Positions 25,690-39,983 of a stretch of DNA of 64,000 nt are shown in pieces (position 1 is the stretch's first letter; the number at the start of each line of letters is the position of its first letter). The DNA is from Astyanax mexicanus (lineage: Eukaryota > Chordata > Actinopteri > Characiformes > Acestrorhamphidae). Location of the stretch: contig NC_064417.1 of NCBI RefSeq assembly GCF_023375975.1, forward strand, positions 39,184,198 to 39,248,197. Reading direction: 5' to 3'. The notes under the pieces were generated by a model. That model made no database searches and was not told where the DNA came from. It saw nothing but the letters and a program-made list of their open reading frames with translations. A program made the position numbers and the translations under genes.

Positions 25690-26143
25690 AGAATATTTAT
25701 TTGGAAACTTTATTTATGTCTTTTTTTTTACAAGTTCACCTCAGTAACTCCGAATTGACATTAAATTCAAGCCCTGATTCCATAAAAAATATGTATATCT
25801 TTGTGCATCCATAAAAAAGCACCTTTCGACGTACAAAGTCCATCATGTATGTTTCTTGGCATCACCCTGCTCTGACCTTTCAACCGTCTACTCAGATCCA
25901 TCAGCTAGCTTTAGCATTTGCACAATACTTGGGAAAATTACAACAAAAAATGGGAAGCAATCACTTACTGTGATGGTTAGTGTGGACTGTGCATTTTTTT
26001 CTTTTTACAGGTTTAAATTTTAGTGGTATACATAGGTTATTGAAAATCGCAATTAGCACCATTAATGTGATTTTAATTTAATGGTTAGCACCTCATCCCA
26101 ATAGTAGGCTAACTATATAGGAAGCGTTGATGGCGGTCGCTGT
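25690..26143 (-). other. sparc: sparc 3' UTR (approximate)
   Basis: After the stop codon the minus strand runs through AT-rich sequence. It has AATAAA hexamers at about 25696-25715 (plus strand has two TTTATT copies in this stretch). I take this as the likely 3' end. The true end could lie elsewhere. Confidence 0.35.
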
Positions 26144-29100
26144 TTAGATGACAAGGTCCTTGTCAACATCCTCTGCAAAAAGAAACACAAAGGAAGAAAT
26201 TAATGAATGAGTTAATTTAACCGAAATAATGAAATCTTGAAAACAAAGCAAAAGAAAAAGAGTTCGATGTAAAACATACGCTCTTTGATGCCGAAGCAGT
26301 TGGCCCATTCCTCCAGGGCGATGTACTTGTCCTGGTCAGCGTCGCACTGCTCGAAGAAGCTGGTGGTACAATGTTCCATTGGGATCAGAGGGGCGCGAAG
26401 GGGAGCCAGCTCGGTGTGAGACAGGAACCTGAAAAGCACACGCTTCAGTTAAACACTCGAGGTGTAAACAGCGGCCAGTTTTTCCTTCCAAGGCGTTAAG
26501 CTGGACGACTAAAAATGAAAGTCAACATTTGCAGAGAACTGTTTGTTTTACAGGTTCAAATAGAAGTGAGTTGAATAAGCGATTGACTATTAAATACTTT
26601 TAAATTTTTTAAATTTTTAAAAAGCTGCACAATAAGCTGCTATGGAGATTTATATATAGAGAGGAGTGAGACAACAGATTCTGAGATGATCATGGGAACA
26701 TACCCATCAATGGGGTGCTGGTCAAGCTGGCCGAACTGCCAGTGGACGGGGAAGATGTACATGTTGTAGTTCTTTTCGAAGTCCAGGGCCAGGAGGTCCA
26801 GGGAGTGATCACCAGCCTGCAGCCTCTTCTCGTTCTCAAAGATTTTCTTCACCTGAATATAAAACATAGTTTTTAGAGAGGAAAGCTGGAGATAGTTCTG
26901 TTGTCAACCACAAATACAGAGATCAAAATGGAGCTTTGCTTAAGTATCAGTTCTGTAAAGAACCTTTAGCGTAAAAACTTTGGTGTAGAAGTTCATTAAA
27001 ACATATTAAAAAAAATATTTTTCTAATCAATGCAAAAATACATCTGGTCAAATCTGTAATATTTTGTGAGAAAATTTCTGAGAGTGTTTTAATTAGATTT
27101 TTGTAGGATTATTTGATTTGTTATAAAAATCAGTATAATGACAGTTTACTTGACAAAAGATAAAAATATCTAAAATATATAGAAAAAAACTAATTTTTAA
27201 TAATATTAAATAATATTGTCATCATTTAATATTAATCATATTAGGGAACTAAAAATGATTTATCTTTGACATTTCACATTTCATTTCCCATAAATCCTTT
27301 TTGGCACCATATTTTCAAGACCGTTGTAACCCTCCTTGCATTTAAACCATGTTGTTTCGTGACTAGACAGTCTGCAGTCTGATGGTCTTGAAGTTAATGA
27401 CCTTAATCAGTAAATGATAATGTATAATGTATTCTGGCTAATGTGAAGTCACACAGAGAGAATCTAAACACACCCTCAGCTTCTGCTTCTCGTTCAGCAG
27501 GTTGTTGTCCTCATCGCGCTCGTACAGAGTGACCAGAACGTTCTTCAGCCAGTCCCTCATGCGCAGGGGGAACTCGCTCAGCTCGTTATCCAGGCAGGGG
27601 GCAATGTCTGGGGAAGAGGGCCAGCAAGAATGTCATTATGCCAAATAAAAGATAGAACAGAGAGCCAAACATTCCAGGATGCTTCTTAACACACTGTATG
27701 CTAAACATCTGGACAGACTGTATACAGCAAACAGTCAATTACAAAAGGGTAAAGTCTGCTTTTGGTGCTAAATATATCCTCTGGATCATTTACAGCCCCG
27801 GAGGTTACAACATGATAGTGTTATTACTGTGCTATTAGCTAAATCACTAATGTCAAAACACGGGTTTTTCAGTTCATCTGCAGCCCAGACTCCCTGCTTT
27901 GACTACTCGGCAGCAGGTCTCCACCCACAGCAGGAGCTCCATCTGAACCCTTCGGTCCAGTGAGTTGGCTCAGCCCAGCCCAGCCCAGCCCATCCCCGAG
28001 GGATTTAAGAGGGGATTCTCTCTGCTTTGTGGAGTAGAGTAACACAGGCTTGCTAGGGCCTGCCCCATGCTCAGCGTGTGCATGGCCCTGCAAGGGAAGC
28101 CTCCAGCCTAGAGCTCATCAATCACTGCAAAGCACTCAGTTCTGCCCAGCTTTTACGGCCTGCGCCGTGACTGGCTTAAATGTTAAACATCCTCTGCGGC
28201 AAACAACCCGCTCTTTGGCTTGATCACATTTTTTGTTACCGTTTATGACGCACACACTCACATTTGCAGGGTCCGATGTAGTCCAGGTGGAGCTTGTGGC
28301 CTTTCTTGGTGCCCTCCAGGGCGCACTTGGTGGCAAAGAAGTGGCAGGAGGAGTCATAGGTCTTGTTGTCAGTGCCACACACCTATAAAGTGCAAGAAGG
28401 CAACACTAAATGCCACGCTCACCAACCTGGCAGGTTTAGATTGCTATTCATCAAGGAGCTAGGAACGCCTGCCAGCAAAAAGAGCATTGTCATAGCAACT
28501 CGCTAACTGAATATTTATCAGAAACCCAAATTTATTCTTTTCATTCAGAGTTCCGAGTTAAAAGAAAAAGCTGTTCCTGCAGTCCCAAACAGTGCTGTTA
28601 GGGTTCATATAAAGCCTTAGAGACATACGTTAGTGTCCTTGGTTTCATTTATAGTTTTGTGCTGGAGTGTCAAGGCTAATGCTGCTAACAACCTGGGTAC
28701 TGTTAAATAAATAGAACTGAAAAGGATCCCTTCACAACAATAGGTAATTAAGATAATTTCTAGTTGGCAATATAATATTTTTTTATTGTAGGTTGTAGAG
28801 ATGAGTTGGAAATCGGGAAGACCACGTTAATTGTAAATTGTAATAAACGTAACTGGATATATTTTTTCCAATTCTTAATTTAGCAAATAACAAATAATGA
28901 CACTTTATATTTTACAATTTTGAATACACCTTCTTATTCACTATATTTATGTTTTCATTTCATGTAGTAAACTTAAAAGTGTAAAACAAACCAAAATACT
29001 TTGTGAAGGTGTCTTTTATCTGGGATGTTGTTAACTTGCGGTTTCTGTGGCTGGTTACTCTGATGAACAAGAGGTAACTCTTGGTCTTTCTTTCTTGGGC

Positions 29101-31709
29101 CGGTTCTGATGAGAGCCAGTTTCATCATAACATTTTTGATATGCAAATACACTTGAGGATACTTTTAAAGTTCTTGAAATCTTTTCGTATTGACTGACCT
29201 TCATTTCTTAAAGAATTTAAGAATTTTCTTTACATAGTTGAGTAGTTCTTGCCATAAAATTGAGCTATTTACTGTATACCAACTCTAACTATCATTCCAA
29301 AGTATCTTTTATTTTTATCTTTTAACTCAGTAATTTAGTTTGAGAAATGACATTAAGAAGTCTTACTGGTATTACTTTTTAACTTGACATGGTACTAAGC
29401 AACTGGTTGATGATTTTTGGTAGGCTCGCAGTTTGTAAGGCTTAGCTAGCATTAAAATGACTCACATGCTCAAACTCTCCAACAGGGGCGGCGCAGGTCA
29501 GAGGGTCCTGGCACACACACATGGGCTGGTTGCTCTCATCGACCTCGCACACTTTGCCCTTCTTGCAGTGATGGTTGAGGCAGGGATCTGCAGAGAGGGA
29601 ATGTGGTGAAGAGACAAGCAGTTTTTGTTAATGTTACTTCTCTCATTTTTTTTCCTTTTCTGGTCAAGATATTTTGTGGCTGGCGGACACGTCACATTGC
29701 TGGATGTGTCACTTTAGCTTGGTTTTCTAAGAGTGCAGCCGGGGTAACCCATGATTATAGCTGTCTAGTTTTGACTTATGTGCAGTCTGTCATTACCAGT
29801 GGCTTTAGGTTTGCTGCTGTATAATTTACTAAGCCTAACAAAGCATGGTGGCATGGGGCGAAAAACTGCAGTAGCCGAGTGGCAGATGACATTTTGCAAA
29901 GCGTATTTATTTATTTTTTTCACATTTTCCTTGCTTTTTTCAAAGAAAACATCTTAAATGTAGAATGTTTCAAAATGCACTGTTCATTGTTTGTTCATAC
30001 TGTACATACACAGAAACTACAAAACAGCTTGATTCAATGATTAAATTCATAGACTTTTTTTGTGATGTCAGTGAACTTATGGACTTATAAACACATGGCC
30101 TATTCAGCCTACAGCAATTAAGCCCTGCCTATTCATGTTTAAGTTATAAGGAGCATTTCATATAGGACTTTAAAAGAGGCCAAACTCAGACAAAGTCCTT
30201 ATACTGTAGGCAATCTATTCACTCTGCAGCCATGTTTGCAAAGCAGGCAGTGTTTCAGTTGTTTCTGTTAATAAGTGACCAGCCTCACATTTCTTTTAAT
30301 TGCTTTGAATTAAAAATCACTTATAAAACTAAATGCAAATTTTTGCCTTGTAATGGCTGCTACGGTTGCGCAGATCTCCATAAAAGGAGGAGCTTTCCTC
30401 TCTAGCAGAAAGCTAATTGGCTAATATTGTTTTTCTTTTTAAAGGGCGAATTTTACTGTAAACAGACGACATGATAATCATTACAAGAACACTCATTTAT
30501 GTTTCGACCAGTGTCTGGTCTCCTTAAAAACACTTCTAATACAGAGCATGTAATATGAACTAAAGGCACCTTATCTTTATCAATCTTAAAGGTATACAAT
30601 GTATAACATAACGACAGACTGCATAATTACATACAAGCAGAAAATAAAATATGAAAAAAAAAATGGTCATGGTAATATGAATTATGATTTATATGGTTTA
30701 TATACCCAGAAAAACATTGTCAATACACAAACGCAGGATACGGATTCTTCAACTAAACAATCTGACATGCATAATGATATTTACACTTACTCTCTGCAAC
30801 AACATCCTCTACAACCTCAATAGCCTCATCAAACTCGCCGGTCTCCACTTGGACTGGGTTGGCTCCCACTTCCACCTCCTGGGTGAAGAGAAAGGAAAGC
30901 AGCACAGTTATGAACAGTGTATATTGTGTAGGATGTTTGCACAATGCTTTTTTGACAGTGTAAAATGGAAAACCAATGGGTTTGAACGGCCTACATTTCT
31001 AACCAGGCCATGCACACAGTCCTTTAGAGTCCAAAAACAGACGTGGGAGAGCAATGACATAATTGCTTCCTTTTAAGCTGTATTTATATACAAACTATTG
31101 TGGATTTAAGGTCCTGTAGGACTTAAAACAGGAAGCTGTACATACTGTATGCACACACGAAGACTTCTGCTGCCATATAGAGCAAAGAGGTGTTGCTTAT
31201 GCTGGGTTTTGCCAATACAAAAGGCAGAGCAGCTTTAAAGAAAAAAATCCCAAGCATTTGTTCTTCAATCCCAGAGGGGTTTCTATAGACCTATTTTATA
31301 TTCAGATTAAATGGGTCTTACCTCCTCAACAACTGGCTCCTCCTCTGCCTGCAAAATAAATGGTACAATAAAATACTTGTAGGTTGTTTTGGTGTGATTA
31401 GAGGCTCACTTTTGTCTAAATGTGTTATGCTGACTTCAGCTATCAAAGGAGTTCAGACACTGTATTCGTTTAATTAGCTTACACAAATAAAGCTCCCTGT
31501 AAAACCACTGATTCATCATGTTCACTTTTATTAGATTCTTCAAAACACACACACATACACACACGCACATTGTTTAACTATACCACTTGCCTCATAGATG
31601 CACACAAAAACACTTAAGTATAGAAGGTTCTTTGCAATGGTTGTATACTTACTGGAGCGGCAATGGCCTTTCCAGCCAGGCACAAAAGGAAGACGATCCA
31701 CACCCTCAT
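26144..31709 (-). CDS. sparc: SPARC / osteonectin (spliced, 291 aa)
   Basis: Secreted matricellular glycoprotein that binds collagen and calcium. Coding exons from high to low: 31709-31653, 31348-31322, 30878-30791, 29587-29466, 28382-28262, 27607-27474, 26852-26704, 26428-26280, 26172-26144; they sum to 876 nt and keep one frame. Seen: signal peptide MRVWIVFLLCLAGKAIA (1-17); a short acidic N-terminal domain (about 18-57, shorter than human); a cysteine-rich follistatin-like/Kazal region (about 58-139) with a KKGHK copper-binding-type motif; then the extracellular calcium-binding domain with two EF-hands. The first EF loop is around DQHPIDGFLSHTE and the second is DADQDKYIALEE. The protein ends DKDLVI like human SPARC (303 aa). 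The collagen-site segments RMRDWLKN and PLIPMEH are conserved. The start follows a short 5' UTR stretch after a TTCAG acceptor (exon edge 31722). Confidence 0.97.
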
Positions 31710-32089
31710 GTTGGGATTCAACCTGAAGTGAAAATAAAAAAAAGACACTGTCAATATCATGGTTTAACAAATATAATGCAATTAGAAGCGACAATTTATC
31801 ATTTTTTACTAATTTTCTCTAATTTTCGTCTCTCCCTGAGCTAGGATTCAGGATCCAGGATTCAAGATCAGTTTATGCCAGTAAAAATATGCTCCCAGAG
31901 GCGAGGGCTGGGCAGGTTGGGCAGGCCCTACATCATTGCATTTTCAGGCATGACAGCACACTTCAAGCTGTGCCTCATCCTCCATTCCTGCACGAGTCTG
32001 TCTGTGCTGTGAAATCAATATTACTGCTATTCACACTTCAGATTTCATCTCTGTAGCAGCCTTTGACAGACGGGGTAACAGCTAGCATT

Positions 32090-32460
32090 TTCCCATCAGA
32101 CCTGCCCTGCATGGCATTTTGAAGAAGGACTGTGTACCCAGCAGTGCTTCTGCTCGACTCTCGCATCTACAGGGAGGCCAGACGGCGTCGGCCGATTGAG
32201 ATAACAGCTGCGACTGTCTTGGCTTTGTACTGCCGGGCCCTCCTCAATCTGCCTCTGGTTCAGAGGGGTCCCTCCAACAGACACTGGATACCGCACTATC
32301 CTGTTGGTCGATAAGGCACTTTGACTGAAAGCTCGCTCCACTCCTGTCTCTTTCGTCTCCTGCAGACTCTCCTGTTCATCCCCCCTACCCACCTCCATCT
32401 CCCCCCACAGAGCCTCTGCAGTCTTTGTTTATGGCTGGGTGTTCAAAGGAGCCACGAGCC
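32090..32460 (-). promoter_or_regulatory. Possible sparc upstream promoter region
   Basis: sparc must have a 5' UTR exon upstream of 31722, because an acceptor sits only 13 nt before the start codon. This block is GC-richer than its surroundings. Read in sparc sense it contains a purine-rich GGGGGGAGATGGAGGTGGGT-like stretch (plus 32385-32408), reminiscent of the GGA-rich box described in mammalian SPARC promoters. I could not fix the first exon or start site; this is a candidate location only. Confidence 0.22.
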
Positions 32461-35400
32461 TGTTGTCATTTCAGTGATGGTATCAAGCGATCCATGTTAG
32501 ATGTCTAAAACGCAGCATAGATGAAAGCCAGACGCACTTTGTTTGTCGTCGTAACTATACAAAGAGGCAGTCGTGAAGCGTCTGTGCAGAACTGCTATGA
32601 ATACACAATAGGACATCCTGCCATTTATGCGCATGAAAAACAAATATGCAACATGACTTCAAACAAACTTACTGTGATGAATCTGATGTTCAAGATGTGT
32701 CTGTTAATTGTGGGTAAAAAATGTCGAAATTGCTCAGAATGTTGGCTGAATTTCTCGCCTGTGTATATATATATATGAGGAGTCCTTTACTTTTCAGCAA
32801 CTTAGGCTTTGGGATGCACTCAAAGTTAAGTCATAGCTATAACATAGCTAAAGGTTAAGTAGTAATTTTAAAAAGTTTTTTCATCCACCTGTTCACTAGG
32901 AGTTTAAGAAAATATTGATATAACGAAGTATTGTGATTATTGTGTGGTGCAATTCTGTATCGATTCTTAGAAACACAATATGGATTTTAAATTAAAAGTG
33001 TTCATGTAAAGATTGCTGGCAGACAGGGGTTCATTTTGTGTAGTGTTTAAACATTAACAACTAGTGGGCAGTGTTGTACTTTATTTTTTATTCCACTGTT
33101 CTGATAGGATAACAATTAACATTTCCTTTCCCTCTGATTGTATGTAAATGAGGGTGTGACAGTTTTTCTATCCCACAAAATCTCAGAATGTTATCTTTCA
33201 TAATGTATCGAAATATATTGCAGTATGTTGAATTAAAATTGAATTATATTGCAAGGTTTTTGTGAATACAGAGCTCATGTGGTGATTAGTTAAATAGTCA
33301 TAAGTGATAAATAGTCAATTTAGCATTTTTATTGTGCTGTTTATGTTTTTTTCAAATAGAACAAAGTTGTACATGAGAGAAAAATAGTTTTTTGAATAAA
33401 ATGATGCAGATGGCTCTGATGGTCAAGAAGTGACTTCTAAGTAGGAACAAGAGGAGCATTTTTCGGTGACTATATAGTATGGAGGTGTTGTAGCATATAC
33501 TGTATATATAGTCTGTGGAAATTCGTTTTACGTGATGAATTATTTGCCACTCCTCAAGCCGTGATGGATGTGTTATCACATGATTGAATATGGAGAGGGA
33601 TTATTGCGCTTTATCTGTACGTTCATAATTGGCCCAGCTGTAACGTTCTTGGGGGGATTTATAGGCTCCTTGAAAGCACTGACCCGTGAACAATTTGCCC
33701 AGCAACTAACTGAAAAACTCTCCTGGCTCTCAGCCACACTTTAGGATTGGAGAAATTCTTGTGCTCTGGCTAACAAAGAGCTCTTTGCGTGTCCCACATT
33801 CTTTTGCAGAAATGAGTCAGAGGAGATTCTTGACATAAATACAGCACTGTGTTTACTGTGATAATGGGCACATCACACAGTATATCATCAATCTGTCCCA
33901 GATTGTTTTGTTGCATTTGTGTTTTTTTATGTACTTCTGAAACTTAATGGACCTAAATGGGTCCTGGCTGGCATGTACAGTTCTGGAGTTGAATATTTAG
34001 ACTGAGGTGGATTTATAGGGTGACCTGAAAGTTTATTGACCACCTCAGTCATTTTATTCAGTTTAATATTGCTGTCAATTTTAAACACGGTTACATACTG
34101 GACATAGAATGACCACCAACTGATTTAAAAAAGGTATGCCCCCAGTAAAATGTTTGACCTTTGTTTAAGGTTGATTGCCCATAATATGTTGAAATATTGT
34201 AGGTGGCTTAGATGGTTGCAGAAATAGTAGCCAAAAACTTGGCAGTAGCCAATGAGGTTAGTAGGACTGGCCTGTCAAGTCTCCTTTTTAGTAGCCATTG
34301 GTCACACATATGGGACACTATGTAGAAGCTTAGTGGTGACGTCACCAGACGCATCTTGTAATTGCTTCGCAAAAAATTATAATAAATGTATAATTATAAA
34401 ATCTAAATTTTAATCAATTATTAAACCAACTCTACTGTGAAGGTAAACTTTTACACCATTTTAGCCAATTTCTTTGGTATTATATTTCCCCTTTGGGGCA
34501 GAGAATTGTGGGTAACCAAGGGTCAGGAAGAATACCTCAGCTGCTTTATTGAAATTGCTCCAAACGTAGGCTAAATTTCTAGCCTGTATATAAAAGGTTC
34601 CTCAATTTGATCACATAGATAACTGGCTGTATCATGAACGTAACTCTTTACCCACTTGCCTAAATCACTAAATCACTGACCAGGTCGGCACACGCATCAG
34701 ATTAATACTAATCCCTTAACAGCTTTCTGATTAGCATATTTTCACAGTCAGTCGACAAGGGCAAATGATACAGATTGCCAACTTTAGACCATAGATGGCA
34801 GCAAAAAGAAAAAAAGCCATACATTTACAAAGGACAATGTTATAACACCTATTACAAAGACTGCCCATTAATTAGAGCATAGTTCTATATTTCAGAGTCT
34901 TAAACAACAAAATCCAAGGTACAGTAGTGCAAAACTGGCTGCCAAAAAGGCTGGATTATTTCCCTGATTGAGTGTTTCAGCTTTTCAGGCTTTAAAGGGG
35001 TAAACACGCAATCACTTCCCTTACTAATAGCCTGTACTTAGAAGGGGTAGCAGATTTACAAATAAATAAAATAAGGCATCAAGCCAGTAGCCCTGAAAAA
35101 GCAGGCTATGGTATCTCACTGGGCAGTCGATCCTGACACCTCACTTGGGACCGCATCAAAGACAGCAATTTCAAGGCCAGGGCTGATCTATTGAACATAA
35201 GATAACAGGTGGCTGGGGCATCATGAACAAGTTGAATCTATGTCTGTGTCCCACATTTGCCACCTGATCCTTTTAGATCTGCCACTGCCTTTAGATCATT
35301 TACTGTAAGTGTGTTACACTGCTTTATTATATAGAGCTTCCTCTGTGTCAGTGCTCCAGAGGAACTTCACTGTACACTTTATAATTTGAGCTACTTGAAA

Positions 35401-38400
35401 TTCATCTAAAAAACTTGAGCGAGTTTCTACAAGCTTTTTCAATTGTTCCAATGTTATGAATCTCTAAGCCCGTCATTAAGAGAGAGTGTCATTATGAAGA
35501 TGATGCACTGAGCACATGTAGAACACTCTGTTCCGAGACCAATCATTTAGCTGCAGAAGCTTACTACTACTACTGCTGCTGCTGTGCCGATGTGGCATGA
35601 TCTCACGTTTCTTAATGCAGATGCTGGAGGAGTTCTGCCAGACTGGGCTGGGACGTCTGCGTGTCAGGCCAGCCAAGCTCGGGACATACTCAGGCCAGAC
35701 CTCTTCCCCTTTCTGTTTTTACTGGAACGGGAAGAAAAGGGCTTGTGCTCAGGAACTGATGTAAGTCAGACGGCCTGAAGCTCAGATGGACTTGAAAAAG
35801 ACGTGGAAAAATACCAAAGCCCTGGCTTGCCCTGCAGACCATGACTTATACAAACTCTGCACACAAGAAACACAAGAAAACTCTCCAGACTCTCAGGCAG
35901 GAAAGGAAAGACCTGCGTCTGTTTAGTCAGACTGGAAATTAGAATCTTGGCAAAAAAAAAGAGAGTGAAGTAAAGGACTTAGACTTAAGAGCGTCTACTC
36001 CTGTGTTTAACCTAGAAGGGTCAGTCTGTCCCCTTGCAGAGAGGCGTTTCTACATTTGCACGCTATTTCTTTCCCCCCATGAGGCGAATGGCTGTTAGCT
36101 TGGTGGACTTTGCTGACGTAACAGCAAAACAAGCTGTTTTATTTGGAAAGTCACGCTCATAATCAAACAGGCCCGAAATTAGTTGACGGCAAAAGGGCAT
36201 AAAGGCCGTCTTTTTCGCTCTCTATTTGATTTAGGGGTTAGTTCGGTAAGCAAGCAAGCAAGCTGTGGGCTGTCAAATGGGGGAAAAAAAGAAACACAGA
36301 GCCTTGCTTTTGGCTTTTTTTTTAGGCAAAAGAATTAGGATTTTTTTTCTGCTGTTCCAGAGTGACTTAACAGGTGGTTTAGAGGCTGGAAAAACAGAGG
36401 AGTTGAGGCACTGTTGCCACAAATAGTAGAACCGATTTTTCCTTTTGCTGGAGCAGTTTAGTTGTTCACTCAACAGATTGATGGGCAGAACAACACTGGA
36501 GCACTCTGCATCACTCAAGACATGTGACGAAAGGGAATATACTTTTCTCAAAATCACAAAAAACGTTTAGAAAAATCAGTTATCTTGGGTTTATGTTGTC
36601 ACAATTCATCTAACTATGTAAGTAATATTTTTTTTTAACATAAGACACTTGCAATCTTAATGGCATTGTAATTTTCTGTAGTTGTTTGAGCTGAAATAAA
36701 GTTCTTATGCTATCCATTGAATTACGATGTTTCTAAAACATAATTTGCACAAGACTGTACTTAAGTGTTGAGTGTGATTTATCGGGAAATCAAAGCATTT
36801 TCACACAATCAACTTATGTATGTGCTTTATTTGGAATTAAATAGCTTATAACATTAAGAAATTATTGATTTTTATAACTTTTATAAGAATAGTTTTGATT
36901 TATTGTCCAGCCCTACTTGGGTGAGTACCTGTTAAGTATAATTCAGGGCCTCTTAAAAAGTACCAAGCTAATGTTTAGCCTTCTTGATAAACGTTAAGCA
37001 CCATAATCAGTGACCAGTCAGTCCCAGACTCATGAGCTCAGGGGGTGGTACACAGCTTTGATTTATGGGGCAGGAAGCCACTTGGCTTAAAAAAGTAAAC
37101 TCCTGCGCAAGCCACCTGTCCGTTACCCGGCAATTATTCCCCTGCGTCTGGGCTGTGTTCAGCGCGGCTCCAAAAACGATCCAAAAGTCCCATCCCTGCC
37201 AAAAAAATAAACATGGAACTTGCCTGCAGGGCGGCTGCACGGAAACGAAATGATCTAAACAACAAAAGCCATTAAATGTTAGAACACGTTAAACCGGTGT
37301 GTGAAGGAAGGCCATAAACAGTGGCGTGGCTGTTCTGTCCAGATAGAGGTACAGGTGTGTTGGTTGTAGGCTGGCTTTGATGGTCTGTGGTTTGCAGGAA
37401 ATTACCATTTCTCTCTCTCTCCACCTAACCTCAACCGCTTTTTCCTTTTTTTAGGCTTCAGATGGGCCTTCAGGTACTCCACTTCATTATGAAGAGAAAT
37501 GTGAGAAGAATGAAGGAGCCCCAGAGCGAAATCCCATACTCTGCTGAAAAGCTGCCGTTGAAACGCATGATAGGAGCTTGGAGGAGGACAAAAGAGAGGC
37601 AAAGCAAAGTGGTGGAATCCATGTAACCTGAGTTTGAAGTCACCTGACCTTTCAAAGCTGCCCCTCCAATGCCCCATCCCCCACTCCACAGCCCGGACTG
37701 ACTTAAAGCTCCCTCTTTCTGAGATTACTCAGCTCAGCTTCCATCCGGTTTGTAGAGCTTAGCCAAAAGAACAACAACTGTCTGTGGAAATGAAAATTCT
37801 CAATCTACCCAAAGTATCATATTACAGTGTTTAGCTCCTAAACTATAGAAAAGCATGCCGGATTTGATCAAGCACACATTCTTACATTTTAATTAAGAAA
37901 CATATATTTTTAAGCTTAAAATCTTACTTTAAATCTTACATTTTCAAATCTTAACTAAAGATAGTTTTCATGTTTTCTTATTACAGAGTATATTGTCAGA
38001 AAATAATAATTGTTTTGTTATAACTTAACCCTTAACTTAAACCCTGTATATAAGCCAATTCTACATTTCTTTAATCCCAATTTAATAACAGTTTTATATA
38101 CCTTAAACTAGAACCTTGTGTTCTAGTGTTAAGCATTTTAAAGCTGTAATGACTCCAAAATTTGGTGGAAAATTCTCAGATGTGTAGCTGAGACCACTGA
38201 TAAGAAGCTTCAGATCAAGAGATGCATCTTAGATTTGCCTTAATTGTTTTTGTTACCATGATTAAATGCTTTAAATTATCCTCAGCTAACCTTTCTAGCT
38301 TTTTAAACGGTAGCTTGATTGTCGGTTGGTGCTCTTTATACTGTTTATAAATCATGGGTTCACTCTGGTTTCATGCCAAGTGTCTGGCTTTATCTACTGG

Positions 38401-39657
38401 TCAGACTCCCATTGGATCTCCTTTCTGTGAACCACAACTCTTCTTCTCTTTCTCACCCGGCCTTCCACTGCAACCCTGAGAGTCTATTTCTGTTTTGTTT
38501 TTTTGTTTTTTTTTTCTGGCTGATGCTGCTTACTTCTGTTTGCTGTTTTTTTACTCACTGCTGCTCTAAAGCTGCTCAAACTTTGGTTAAATGTTTCCAT
38601 TCACATGTTTGCGTCACTCGAATTGACATCTGGTGGAATATGGGCAACAGCCCTGTGCTGACTGTCCAAAGGGTTTTTTTCCTCAAGTGTTTTAGGGATG
38701 CCACACTTTTCTGTGGGCTTGTTGTGTCCTGGGCTTGTTTTGAACTTTTTGCAGCTTCTGAAACATGTGGGAACTCTTAGCGAACATCTTTATTCTATTA
38801 TCAAAGCAGTATGTAGAGAAATTGATTAAGCTGTTTAACTTTCAATAAAATTTTACAGTATTCCTGCCGGATTTTCAAGGCACTTTTAGCCTATTTTTGC
38901 ACTTTTTTACAGTTGTATTTATTTTCTATTTTAAAATAAATTAGTAGGAGAAATTAAACATCTGTCATAAAACAGTTCCAATAAGTACATAATAATTGAT
39001 TTACGGTTACATAATGATAACATGACCTTAATACAATTTTCGCTGACCTCAATAATTCCCATTGTGTTTATTTAGGGTTAGGATATATTGACATTTTTTA
39101 AGTAGTTTTAAAAAATGTATTTATTAAGATATATTTTTATGTATATATAAGGTTCATATTCCAGTTCCAATGTCTGAATATTATTTGAACAAAATTATAA
39201 TTTAAAAGTTGTATGCCCTTTAAACTTAATATGTAAATGTACTACTATGCTATTATATTATAATTATATCAGTGGCATAAAATAGTCATAAAACAAAATT
39301 AGGAATTGTTTACCTTTAATGGTTAATCAATTATTTTTGTGTTTATCTATTATTCTAACTATATACTGTCTAAAAATATTTGCTAAAATATATGCAGTAT
39401 CTGTTTTTTTTTTTCTTTCTTTTTTTATGCCACCAGCCAACTTTTTTTCTGTCTTTAACGACAGCAGCCCTTCCGGCAGCTGTGGATGCTCAGTGTGTTC
39501 TCACGAAGTTCTTGTTTGTCAAGAGAATAGACATCTGTACAATTTAAGCAGGCCTCAACAGCTGGTGAGAACTTCCATGGCAACTCACATTCCTTTTGAT
39601 GGGAGTAAGTGAAGGGGAGGGGAGGGAACTTGGGGAGGCGAAAACAGACCCCCCCCC

Positions 39658-39711
<54 letters not shown>

Positions 39712-39983
39712 GGCTTTGTAGCTTGATCTCCCCTCCCCCCTTCTCCCCACACCTCTGTGTTCTCCTCTTCTGTTGCCTATGTGGCACAATACGTTGCTAC
39801 AGTGTGCTCCTCACCCTTAAAGTAAGTGGGTGTCATCATTAAATTGAGATGAGCTCTGCAGGGGAAAAGCTTTACCAACTTTATTACAGCGCTTGTGAAT
39901 TGAATGCTGGGATCTGGGTTCCCAAGAAAGGGATTAAGGCTTGTCCCATACTGCATGGTCCAGTCTGAACCGTGACTGAAAAT
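32461..39983. other. Gene-free region 5' of sparc
   Basis: No spliced gene found. Holds an 11-bp perfect hairpin (34000-34050), a TC microsatellite and scattered repeat-like AT-rich stretches. GC-richer islands at about 35600-36200 and 37010-37700 could be regulatory. The 153-codon plus frame at 38319-38780 is T-rich with no motif. Confidence 0.55.
39667..39708. repeat. (TC)n microsatellite
   Basis: About 20 TC units. Confidence 0.85.

Noticed and set aside
28000..28093. Extra coding exon in the sparc intron (27869-28093 open frame)
   Set aside because: It overlaps CAGCCC tandem repeats, and the flanking exons already join in frame without it.
38319..38780. 153-codon plus-strand open frame
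   Set aside because: T-rich hydrophobic composition, no family motif, no supporting splice structure; expected by chance in this much DNA.
39544..39842. Open frames across the TC repeat
   Set aside because: Ser-Leu or Arg-Glu runs produced by the microsatellite.
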